The notes under the pieces: generated by a model | The model's database searches: none | Told to the model about the DNA's origin: nothing | The model's input: only the letters and a program-made list of their open reading frames with translations | Assembly (NCBI GenBank): GCA_023386795.1 | Contig: JAEWJB010000112.1 | Span: forward strand, 1-5,458 | Length of the DNA stretch: 5,458 nucleotides | Source: Pseudomonadota bacterium | GTDB lineage: Bacteria > Pseudomonadota > Gammaproteobacteria > Xanthomonadales > Xanthomonadaceae | Direction: 5' to 3' | Shown here: one piece after another, positions 1-5,321 of the stretch | Position numbering within the stretch: position 1 is the stretch's first letter | Layout: every line of letters begins with the position of its first letter | Program-made: the position numbers and the translations under genes

Positions 1-7
1 CGGAAAC

Positions 8-29
8 GGTGGGGGTCCGGGGGTGGGGG
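8..29. repeat. G-run cluster, possible G-quadruplex
   Basis: A GG pair is followed by three runs of five G (11-15, 19-23, 25-29) separated by one or three bases. Three five-G tracts plus a GG could form a two-layer quadruplex on the plus strand. The matching C tracts lie on the minus strand, about 60-80 bases past the regulator stop codon. The stretch 1-90 holds no gene I can support and no clear intrinsic terminator for the two-component operon. It is also the edge of the window, so homopolymer sequencing error is possible. Function is unknown. Confidence 0.3.
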
Positions 30-90
30 CTTATGCCGCTCCTGCATGAAAATCTTCAACCAGCGTGTCCGGACGGCCCGAGGGCGACCT

Positions 91-654
91 TCAGCGTCCC
101 GGGCTCGGCCGCTTGGTCAGCTTGCGCTGCAGCGAGCGCCGGTGCATGCCCAGCAAGCGCGCCGCCGCCGAGATGTTGCCGCCGGTCTCATGCAGCGCCT
201 GCTGGATGTGCTCCCACTGCAGGCGGCTAAGCGGGGTCATCATCTCCGGCGTGGTGTCTTCCTCGCCTTCGGCTTCCGGCAGTTCCTCGTCGTCCTCGCC
301 GAGCGCGCGCAGGATGGTGGGGATGTTCGCCGGCTTGGGCAGGTAGTCGTCCGCCCCGAGCTTGATCGCCTCCACTGCGGTGGCGATGCTCGCGTAGCCG
401 GTCACCAGCAGGATGCGCATGTCGGCGCGGATCGCGCGCAGCGGCTGGATCAGCGCCAGGCCCGAATCGTGGCCGAGCTTGAGGTCGATCAACGCGAAGT
501 CCGGGCGCGACTCCCGCGCCACGCGCAACGCGCTGGCCGGGTCGCTGGCCACCACGGTCTCCACGCCGTGCCGGGCCAGGCTGCGCTGCAGCGTGCGCAG
601 GTACAGCGCATCGTCATCGACCAGCAGGCCGACACGGCTCGTGGGAGCGTTCAC
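91..654 (-). CDS. regA: RegA/PrrA/ActR-type response regulator
   Basis: Cytoplasmic DNA-binding partner of the adjacent RegB-like kinase, expected to control transcription after phosphorylation. With the GTG at 654 it has 187 residues, close to the family's usual 175-190. The receiver domain covers about 7-117, with acidic residues D13-D15, phospho-acceptor D57 (ALIDLKLG), T85 and K107 (YLPKP). The C-terminal Fis-type helix-turn-helix covers about 158-180 and carries the RegA-like signature GMHRRSLQRKL. The linker (about 119-133) is strongly acidic, where family members I recall have a proline-rich hinge. Start choice: GTG 654 has GGGAG seven bases upstream and leaves about nine residues before the receiver, as in relatives. 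The alternative GTG at 753 overlaps the kinase stop (GTGA) and has AGAGGAG eight bases upstream. It would add 33 residues with more A/T at third codon positions (9 of 33) and low-complexity content. Either way it is probably co-transcribed with the kinase. The family assignment is secure; the start is not. Confidence 0.9.
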   Translation of the reverse strand: MNAPTSRVGLLVDDDALYLRTLQRSLARHGVETVVASDPASALRVARESRPDFALIDLKLGHDSGLALIQPLRAIRADMRILLVTGYASIATAVEAIKLGADDYLPKPANIPTILRALGEDDEELPEAEGEEDTTPEMMTPLSRLQWEHIQQALHETGGNISAAARLLGMHRRSLQRKLTKRPSPGR

Positions 655-749
655 GTCCAGGCTCCCGGCGCCGAACGGGGCGGGAGCGGGGTGGGCGGCA
701 TGTGCGCCGGTCGAAAGGCCACGGGAATCTCCTTGCGCGTTACTCGGGT

Positions 750-1982
750 TCACGACGTCGTCTCCTCTGCCACGGGCAGCGGCAGGCGGAAACCCACCCG
801 CGCGCCGCTGCCCTGGGCGGGCTGCATCCACAGTTCACCGGCCAGGCGTTCGACGGTGGCGTGCGACAGGGCCAGGCCGACGCCCATCCCGTGTCGCTTG
901 CCGCTGTCGTACAGGGTATTGGGCAGGGTGGCCTTGGCGGTGTCGAAGCCAGCCCCATAGTCGCGCACTTCGCCTAGCAGTTGGCCACCGGCCACGCGCA
1001 GTTCCAGGTCCACGCGCGGGCGGCCGGCGCGCTCGCTGGCGTCGGCGGCGTTGTTGAGCAGCACCATCAACAAGTGGCCCACGCCCGGCTCCAGGCGCAG
1101 CCGCATGGGGGCGTCGAGGTTGCGCTGCAGCTGCACGTCCGGGCGCACCAGGCGCCACTGCGCCAGCACTTCCTGCACGGTGACCGCTTCCTGTGCATTG
1201 CTGCGGTCGGCGGGCGCGGCCAGTGCGAGCACGCGCTCGTGGCACAGCACCAGCAGTTCGCGCAGCGTGTCCAGGTCCTCGCGCAGCTCGGCCTGCTGCG
1301 ATTGCTCGGCGATGTCGTCCACCAGCAGTGTCATCGTCGCCAGCGGGGTGTTGAGTTCGTGCGCCACCGAGGCCGCATGCGTGGCCAGGGTGACGATGCC
1401 CTCGTTGCGGGCGAAGCGCTCGCGCAGCGTGGCCAGTTCCTGCTCGCGCTGGCGCAGCGAGAACGCCAGCCGCGTGGTGAACACCACCACCACCGCCGAG
1501 GACAGCAGGAAATTGAGCGCCACGCCGACCAGGTGCAGCACGTCCGGATCGATCCGCCCCGGCGGCAGCGGCAGGCCGAACAAGGCGCTGAGCGTGTAGC
1601 CGGCCACGCAGGCCGCCGCCACCGCCAGGCCCCAGGCCAGCGGCAGAGCGAAGGCGGCCAGGGCGATCAGCACCAGGAACAGCGAGCCGAACGGATTGGC
1701 GATGCCGCCGCTCCAGCCGATCATCCAGGTCAGGACGACCACATCCACCAGCACGTGGCCAAACGCGGTCGCCGGGCCGATCGGTCGCTCCAGCCCGACC
1801 CGCCAGCGGGCATACAGGTTGAACACCGCCAGCGCGAGCACGCCCGCCCACAGCGGCGGCTGCGGCAGGGCCAGCCCCAGGCCCCAGGTGGCGACGAGGA
1901 TGGTGACCGCCTGCCCGGCGGTGGCCAGCCAGCGCAGGCTGCACAGGGTGCGGAGGAAGGAGGCGTTGTTGCTGTTGTCCAT
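750..1982 (-). CDS. regB: RegB/PrrB/ActS-type redox sensor histidine kinase
   Basis: Inner-membrane sensor kinase of 410 residues that should autophosphorylate on histidine and pass the phosphate to the downstream regulator. The N-terminal half has about six hydrophobic helices (roughly 21-40, 44-58, 73-90, 97-113, 115-134, 151-172). Between helices 3 and 4 lies GGIANPF (92-98), matching the GGxxNPF quinone-binding motif of RegB. The H-box VAHELNTPLATM places the phosphorylated histidine at H208. C247 (LVLCHERV) sits where RegB has its redox-active cysteine. The ATPase domain shows the N-box (LLNNAADAS, N310/N311), G1 (DYGAGF, 341-346) and G2 (GMGVGLALS, 365-373). Length and order match the family. 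The ATG at 1982 is chosen because an in-frame TAG lies just upstream; no convincing Shine-Dalgarno precedes it. The stop lies 95 bases before the preferred regulator start, or overlaps the alternative one. In Rhodobacter this family adjusts gene expression to the quinone-pool redox state; that role here is inferred. Confidence 0.93.
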   Translation of the reverse strand: MDNSNNASFLRTLCSLRWLATAGQAVTILVATWGLGLALPQPPLWAGVLALAVFNLYARWRVGLERPIGPATAFGHVLVDVVVLTWMIGWSGGIANPFGSLFLVLIALAAFALPLAWGLAVAAACVAGYTLSALFGLPLPPGRIDPDVLHLVGVALNFLLSSAVVVVFTTRLAFSLRQREQELATLRERFARNEGIVTLATHAASVAHELNTPLATMTLLVDDIAEQSQQAELREDLDTLRELLVLCHERVLALAAPADRSNAQEAVTVQEVLAQWRLVRPDVQLQRNLDAPMRLRLEPGVGHLLMVLLNNAADASERAGRPRVDLELRVAGGQLLGEVRDYGAGFDTAKATLPNTLYDSGKRHGMGVGLALSHATVERLAGELWMQPAQGSGARVGFRLPLPVAEETTS

Positions 1983-2019
1983 CAGGGCGCCATGCTATGC
2001 GGTCGCGCGCGGGGACGCG

Positions 2020-2036
2020 TGCGACAGTCTGTCACA
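2020..2036. promoter_or_regulatory. Imperfect 17-bp dyad, candidate operator
   Basis: TGCGACAG and CTGTCACA are arms around a single central T (2028). The inner five base pairs are perfect and 7 of 8 positions per arm match overall. It lies about 38-54 bases upstream of the kinase ATG and 80-96 bases upstream of the ispG ATG, so a bound protein could affect both. The outer letters resemble the CRP-type TGTGA/TCACA layout, but the spacing is one base longer than the usual CRP site. The binding protein is unknown; RegA autoregulation or a CRP/FNR-family protein are candidates. Confidence 0.4.
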
Positions 2037-2103
2037 GCGCATGCCGGGTACCGGGTCGGCGGCAGGGGCGGTGGAAGTTGGCGCGCATTGGGCCGGCTCG
2101 CAC

Positions 2104-2109
2104 TAAAAT
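2104..2109 (+). promoter_or_regulatory. Candidate -10 element of ispG (TAAAAT)
   Basis: TAAAAT matches the sigma-70 -10 consensus at five of six positions and is the most A/T-rich hexamer in this GC-rich gap. It ends only six bases before the ispG ATG, so transcription would begin at or next to the start codon and give a leaderless message. A TTGGCG box at 2078-2083 is -35-like, but the 20-base spacer is too long to be convincing. Confidence 0.4.
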
Positions 2110-2115
2110 GGGCCC

Positions 2116-3381
2116 ATGCATGACGCCGTGACCCGACCGACCCCCCCCGCCGAGACCGGCGCCTGGCCCCGCCGCCTGACCCAGCCGGTCCGCATCGGCA
2201 ATGTCACCGTCGGTGGTGGCAAGCCGGTGGTGGTGCAGTCGATGACCAACACCGACACCGCCGACGTCGCCGCCAGCGTCAAGCAGGTCGCCGAACTGTG
2301 GCGCGCCGGCTCGGAGATGGTGCGCCTGACGGTCAACAACCCCGAGTCCGCCGCGGCCATCCCGCGCATCGTCGACAAGCTGGCGATGATGGGCATCGAG
2401 GTGCCGCTGATCGGCGATTTCCACTACAACGGCCACCAGCTGCTGGCTGGCGAGCCGGCCTGCGCCGAGGCGCTGGCCAAGTACCGCATCAACCCGGGCA
2501 ACGTCGGCTTCGGCAAGAAGAAGGACCTGCAATTCGGCCAGCTGATCGAGTTCGCCATCCGCTACGGCAAGCCGGTGCGCATCGGTGCCAACTGGGGGTC
2601 GCTGGACCAGGGCCTGGCCGCACAGTTGATGGACGAGAACTCGCGCCGCGAGCAGCCTTGGGACGCCGGCTGCGTGTTGCGCGAGGCGCTGATCCGCTCG
2701 GCGGTGGACTCGGCCGAGCGCGCGGTGGAACTGGGCCTGCCGCGCGACCGCATCGTGCTCTCGGCCAAGGTTTCCGGCGTGCAGGAGCTGATCGCGGTGT
2801 ATCGCGACATGTCCGCGCGCTGCGATTTCGCCCTGCACCTGGGGCTTACCGAGGCGGGTATCGGCAGCAAGGGCATCGTGGCCTCGGCCGCCGCGTTGTC
2901 GGTGCTGCTGCAGGAAGGCATCGGCGACACCATCCGCATCTCGCTGACACCCGAGCCGGGGCAGTCGCGCACGCAGGAAGTGATCGTCGCGCAGGAGCTG
3001 CTGCAGACCACCGGCCAGCGCGCCTTTACCCCGCTGGTCACCGCCTGCCCGGGCTGCGGCCGCACGACCTCGGAGTTCTTCCAGGAGCTGGCCAAGGTCG
3101 TGCAGAACCACGTGCGCGGCAAGATGCCCGAGTGGAAGGTCACGCACCCGGGCGCCGAATCGATGACGCTGGCGGTGATGGGTTGCGTGGTGAACGGACC
3201 GGGCGAATCGCGCCACGCCAACATCGGCATCTCGCTGCCCGGCACCGGCGAGGCCCCTGCCGCGCCGGTGTTCGTGGACGGCGAGAAGAAGGTGACGCTG
3301 CGCGGGGAGAACATCGCGCAGGAATTCGTCGCGCTGATCGACGAGTACGTCGAAAACCGCTATGCCCGTCCGGCCGGCTGA
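2116..3381 (+). CDS. ispG: Flavodoxin/ferredoxin-dependent HMBPP synthase IspG (GcpE)
   Basis: Cytoplasmic enzyme of 421 residues catalysing the penultimate MEP-pathway step: reductive ring opening of 2-C-methyl-D-erythritol 2,4-cyclodiphosphate to (E)-4-hydroxy-3-methylbut-2-enyl diphosphate, using a [4Fe-4S] cluster and an external electron donor. The N-terminal TIM-barrel part includes VVVQSMTNTDTAD (38-50), LIGDFHYNGH (98-107) and NPGNVG (126-131). The cluster ligands are clear: C311 and C314 in ACPGCGRT, and C357 and E364 in GCVVNGPGE. The spacing from C314 to C357 is 43 residues, about 11 longer than the 32 I recall for E. coli IspG, consistent with the slightly longer xanthomonad form. 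The start at ATG 2116 gives the family's N-terminus (MHDAVTRPTPP); GTG 2128 is a less likely alternative. No Shine-Dalgarno precedes it, which fits the leaderless promoter model. It is divergent from the redox two-component genes and overlapped at its end by the phosphatase gene. The gene is essential in MEP-pathway bacteria. The assignment is very secure. Confidence 0.98.
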   Translation: MHDAVTRPTPPAETGAWPRRLTQPVRIGNVTVGGGKPVVVQSMTNTDTADVAASVKQVAELWRAGSEMVRLTVNNPESAAAIPRIVDKLAMMGIEVPLIGDFHYNGHQLLAGEPACAEALAKYRINPGNVGFGKKKDLQFGQLIEFAIRYGKPVRIGANWGSLDQGLAAQLMDENSRREQPWDAGCVLREALIRSAVDSAERAVELGLPRDRIVLSAKVSGVQELIAVYRDMSARCDFALHLGLTEAGIGSKGIVASAAALSVLLQEGIGDTIRISLTPEPGQSRTQEVIVAQELLQTTGQRAFTPLVTACPGCGRTTSEFFQELAKVVQNHVRGKMPEWKVTHPGAESMTLAVMGCVVNGPGESRHANIGISLPGTGEAPAAPVFVDGEKKVTLRGENIAQEFVALIDEYVENRYARPAG

Positions 3382-4063
3382 AAGCCCGGCCGGATTCCGC
3401 CACTGGCTGGGCCGCAACGCCTGGCGCGTCGTGCTGCTGTTCGGCGGCGTGCTGCTGCCGCTGGGCGTGTTCGCCAGCCTGGCCGACGAAGTGCACGAGC
3501 TGGAGAACTTCTTCTTCGACGATCCGCTGCTGTGGCGGCTGCGCGGCTGGGCGAGCCCGGCGCTGGACGGGTTCTTCGTGCTGGTGTCCAGGCTGGGCTA
3601 CCAGTGGGGGCTGATCCCGGCCGATACGCTGATCGTGGTGCTGCTGCTGGGCATGCGGCGCTGGCGCGAGGCGACGTTCGCGTTCGTCGCCTTCGTGGGC
3701 TCGGCGATGTTGAATGTCGGCGCCAAGCACTTCTTCCAGCGCGAGCGGCCGAGCCTGTGGGAGTCGATCGCGCCGGAAAGCACCTTCAGTTTCCCCAGCG
3801 GCCATGCGATGGGTTCCATGACGCTGGCCGCGGTGCTGGTGGCGCTGGCGTGGCGCACGCGCTGGCGCTGGCCGGTGGCGCTGGCAGCGGGTGTGTTCGT
3901 GCTGCTGGTGGGGATATCGCGGGTCTATCTCGGCGTGCATTACCCCTCCGACATCCTGGCCGGCTGGTGCGCGGCGCTGGCCTGGGTGACCGGCCTGTAC
4001 CTGGTGAGCTTCCGCCGCCATCACCGGCCTTGGCTTCGCCACGGCGCCCGGTCGCCCGCCTAG
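3362..4063 (+). CDS. PAP2-family membrane phosphatase
   Basis: Integral membrane protein of 233 residues with the complete three-part acid phosphatase (PAP2) signature: K122-x6-R129-P130 (KHFFQRERP), P145-S146-G147-H148, and S186-R187-x5-H193-x3-D197 (SRVYLGVHYPSD). H148 and H193 are the expected catalytic histidines. Hydrophobic segments lie at about 21-40, 87-98, 104-121, 151-163, 170-184 and 198-216, the usual six-helix layout. The family removes phosphate from lipid phosphates or polyprenyl diphosphates (for example PgpB-type phosphatidylglycerol-phosphate and undecaprenyl-diphosphate phosphatases, or lipid A modifiers); the substrate cannot be read from the sequence. The ATG lies 20 bases inside the end of ispG in another frame, and no alternative start occurs before the first helix, so the overlap seems real and translation is probably coupled. 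Placement after ispG makes an isoprenoid-lipid substrate attractive, but that is only inference. Confidence 0.93.
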   Translation: MPVRPAESPAGFRHWLGRNAWRVVLLFGGVLLPLGVFASLADEVHELENFFFDDPLLWRLRGWASPALDGFFVLVSRLGYQWGLIPADTLIVVLLLGMRRWREATFAFVAFVGSAMLNVGAKHFFQRERPSLWESIAPESTFSFPSGHAMGSMTLAAVLVALAWRTRWRWPVALAAGVFVLLVGISRVYLGVHYPSDILAGWCAALAWVTGLYLVSFRRHHRPWLRHGARSPA

Positions 4064-4153
4064 GGGATGCCGAGGCGCTGCCGGGCGGGGCAGGCAGCCT
4101 GCAGGCGACTTGGGCGATCCCGCCAGATTCATGGGGTCCCGCGCCAGTCGTGA

Positions 4154-4194
4154 CCGGGTGATCCCGGCCAGGCGATTGATCCGACGGGATTTTT
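4154..4194 (+). terminator. Weak candidate terminator after the phosphatase gene
   Basis: About 90 bases after the phosphatase stop, CCGGG (4154-4158) and CCCGG (4163-4167) can form a 5-bp stem with a TGAT loop. Farther on, ATCC (4179-4182) and GGAT (4187-4190) form a 4-bp stem followed directly by TTTT (4191-4194). The U-tract is the longest T run in the gap, but the stem touching it is short. ATCCC at 4161-4165 could instead pair with GGGAT at 4186-4190. This is a weak call for the end of the ispG-phosphatase transcript. Confidence 0.25.
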
Positions 4195-4229
4195 CTCCGC
4201 GTGCATGCTGCTTCCGAGAACCCGGGGGC

Positions 4230-4258
4230 TTGACCTGCGTGGCGGGATCGCCACGCTT
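4230..4258 (+). promoter_or_regulatory. Candidate promoter of the GlxA-type regulator
   Basis: TTGACC at 4230-4235 matches the -35 consensus at five of six positions. A 17-base spacer would put the -10 at 4253-4258 (ACGCTT), a poor match. If used, transcription would start near 4265, leaving a short leader with the GGAGG ribosome site. Most of the spacer and part of the -10 are covered by a perfect inverted repeat, a typical repressor-site placement. The promoter call rests mainly on the -35 box and position. Confidence 0.35.
4237..4256. repeat. Perfect 8-bp inverted repeat, candidate operator
   Basis: GCGTGGCG (4237-4244), spacer GGAT, then its exact reverse complement CGCCACGC (4249-4256). 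It lies one base downstream of TTGACC and ends 27 bases before the start codon of the regulator. It could be an operator bound by a symmetric dimer. As RNA it would form a stable hairpin followed by only three T, so an attenuator or terminator for the upstream transcript is also possible. AraC-type proteins often bind direct repeats, so autoregulation by the downstream gene is not the obvious explanation. Confidence 0.45.
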
Positions 4259-4273
4259 TGGGCATTCCTTGCC

Positions 4274-4278
4274 GGAGG
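4274..4278 (+). promoter_or_regulatory. Ribosome binding site fixing the start at 4284
   Basis: GGAGG is five bases upstream of ATG 4284. It decides the start of the GlxA-type regulator against an in-frame ATG at 4110, whose 58 extra residues resemble no known domain and would run through the promoter region and its dyad. Confidence 0.8.
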
Positions 4279-4283
4279 CGCGC

Positions 4284-5270
4284 ATGCGCATTGCCATTCT
4301 TGCCTATGACGGATGCATGGGCGCCGAGGTGCTCGGCCTGTCCGACGTGCTGCTGGTCGCCAACCGCATCCAAGCCTACCGTTCGCCCGACGCGCCCCCG
4401 CCGTTCGAGGTTTCCATCGTCGGGACCCGCGCGGGTACGGTCCGGCTGGCGGGCGGCGTCGGGCTGTCGGTGGAGGCGGTGGGGGCCTACGACCTCCTGG
4501 TCGTGCCGGCCTTCGACTTCGGCGCGGACATGCCGCCGCTGGAGGACACCTTCGGCCGGCTGCGCGCCGAGCAGGCGTTGATCGCCGATGCCGGGCGCCA
4601 CCGCACGCTGGCCTCGGTATGCACCGGCAGCCTGCTCCTCGCCGAAGCCGGCGTGCTCGACGGGCGCCGCGCCACCACCTCGTGGGCGTTTGCCGAGCAG
4701 ATGGCGGCACGCTACCCGCAGGTGGAAGTCGTGCGCGACGCGCTGCTGGTGCGCGATGGCGGCATCGTCACCTCCGGGGCATTCACCGCCTACGGGGATC
4801 TGGCCCTGCAGCTGATCCGTGATCGCGCCGGTCCCAGCCTCGCGCGCGCGGTGGGTCGCTTCAGCCTGATCGACGGCGGACGCGACAGCCAGGCGCCGTA
4901 CCTGGACCGGCGCCTGTCGGCGCGCCGGCAGGAGTCGTTCTCGCGCTCGATCGCGGCCTGGTTCGCGCCACGCCTGGCCGAGCGCTACAACCTGGCCGAA
5001 CTGTCACGCGCGTTCCATCTGTCCAGCCGCACGCTGCTGCGCCGCTTCAGGGCCGAGACCGGCCGCACGCCGCTGGAGATGCTGCAAGACCTGCGCGTGG
5101 AGAAGGCGCGCAAGCTGCTGGAAGCCACCACCCTGAGCGTGGCGCAGGTCGCCGAGCAGGTTGGTTACCTCGACGTGGCCACATTCTCGCGGCTGTTCGC
5201 CCGCCACACGCAGCTCACGCCTGCCGCGTTCCGGCGCAAGTTCCAGCCGCACGACGCCAAGCTGTTCTGA
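4284..5270 (+). CDS. GlxA-family AraC-type transcriptional regulator with DJ-1/PfpI-like domain
   Basis: Cytoplasmic DNA-binding protein of 328 residues. Residues 1 to about 175 form a DJ-1/PfpI (class I glutamine amidotransferase-like) domain starting MRIAILAYDG. The nucleophile-elbow cysteine is C113 in ASVCTGSLLLAEAGVLDGRR. A connecting motif typical of the family (RFSLIDGGRDSQAPYL) spans about 192-207. Residues about 225-320 hold the AraC-type pair of helix-turn-helix motifs: one near 236-257 (LAELSRAFHLSSRTLLRRF) and one near 284-305, with the conserved VGYLDVATFSRLF. Length is normal for the family (about 310-340). Members sense small metabolites such as amines or amino-acid derivatives and usually activate neighbouring catabolic or stress genes; the ligand and targets here are unknown. 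One oddity: after the elbow, relatives usually read ATTHW, but this protein has ATTSW (S133), so a catalytic histidine is absent there, consistent with a sensing rather than enzymatic role. It probably has its own promoter, and a hairpin follows the stop. Confidence 0.93.
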   Translation: MRIAILAYDGCMGAEVLGLSDVLLVANRIQAYRSPDAPPPFEVSIVGTRAGTVRLAGGVGLSVEAVGAYDLLVVPAFDFGADMPPLEDTFGRLRAEQALIADAGRHRTLASVCTGSLLLAEAGVLDGRRATTSWAFAEQMAARYPQVEVVRDALLVRDGGIVTSGAFTAYGDLALQLIRDRAGPSLARAVGRFSLIDGGRDSQAPYLDRRLSARRQESFSRSIAAWFAPRLAERYNLAELSRAFHLSSRTLLRRFRAETGRTPLEMLQDLRVEKARKLLEATTLSVAQVAEQVGYLDVATFSRLFARHTQLTPAAFRRKFQPHDAKLF

Positions 5271-5279
5271 GCCGGTGCT

Positions 5280-5312
5280 GGCGCGATTGCCCCGGCAACT
5301 GGCGATCGCGCC
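5280..5312 (+). terminator. 12-bp-stem hairpin after the regulator gene
   Basis: GGCGCGATTGCC (5280-5291) pairs with GGCGATCGCGCC (5301-5312) around a 9-base loop, nine bases after the TGA. All 12 positions pair in plus-strand RNA, one as a U-G wobble (5288-5304). On the minus strand that position would be an A-C mismatch, so the structure favours the sense transcript. No T-tract follows, so it may be a weak or factor-assisted terminator or a 3'-end stabiliser. Confidence 0.6.
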
Positions 5313-5321
5313 TGCTTACGC

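Larger units (their letters stand above)
1983..2115. promoter_or_regulatory. Divergent control region between regB-like gene and ispG
   Basis: These 133 bases lie between the start codons of two divergent genes and must hold both promoters unless transcription begins inside a gene. Visible elements are a 17-bp imperfect dyad nearer the kinase and a TAAAAT hexamer nearer ispG. On the kinase side a TAGCAT hexamer (1997 to 1992 on the minus strand) matches the -10 consensus at 4 of 6 positions. Neither start codon has a good Shine-Dalgarno. No well-spaced -35/-10 pair is visible for either direction, so exact start sites are uncertain. Confidence 0.6.

Noticed and set aside
2..49. Possible 3' end of a convergent plus-strand gene ending at TGA 47-49 (GNGGGPGVGAYAAPA)
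   Set aside because: Only 15 codons are visible, about half have A or T at the third position (unlike the real genes here), and no family can be recognised.
46..960. 304-residue open frame on the plus strand opposite the response regulator
   Set aside because: It is antisense to a clear receiver plus helix-turn-helix protein and shows no family features.
981..2123. 380-residue open frame on the plus strand opposite the histidine kinase
   Set aside because: It is antisense to a kinase with every expected motif. Its translation is rich in Gln, His, Arg and Ala with no domain, which is typical of a shadow frame in GC-rich DNA.
2032..3417. 461-residue open frame on the minus strand opposite ispG
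   Set aside because: It covers ispG in antisense, has an Arg/His/Leu/Ala-rich composition with no recognisable domain, and would run through the divergent promoter region.
4090..4102. GCAGG-CAG-CCTGC hairpin just after the phosphatase stop as a terminator
   Set aside because: The stem is only five bases, no T run follows, and palindromes of this size are frequent in GC-rich DNA.
4110..4283. 58-residue N-terminal extension of the GlxA-type regulator from an upstream ATG
   Set aside because: ATG 4284 has GGAGG at ideal spacing and begins exactly where the DJ-1-like domain begins. The extension passes through the promoter region and its dyad.
4280..4289. GCGCATGCGC palindrome centred on the GlxA-type start codon
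   Set aside because: Ten bases of mostly alternating G and C around ATG is likely to be chance in this composition, and part of it is coding.
3140..4297. 385-residue open frame on the minus strand across the phosphatase gene
   Set aside because: It overlaps two well-supported plus-strand genes and has a biased Arg/Pro/Gln/His composition with no domain, so it is a shadow.
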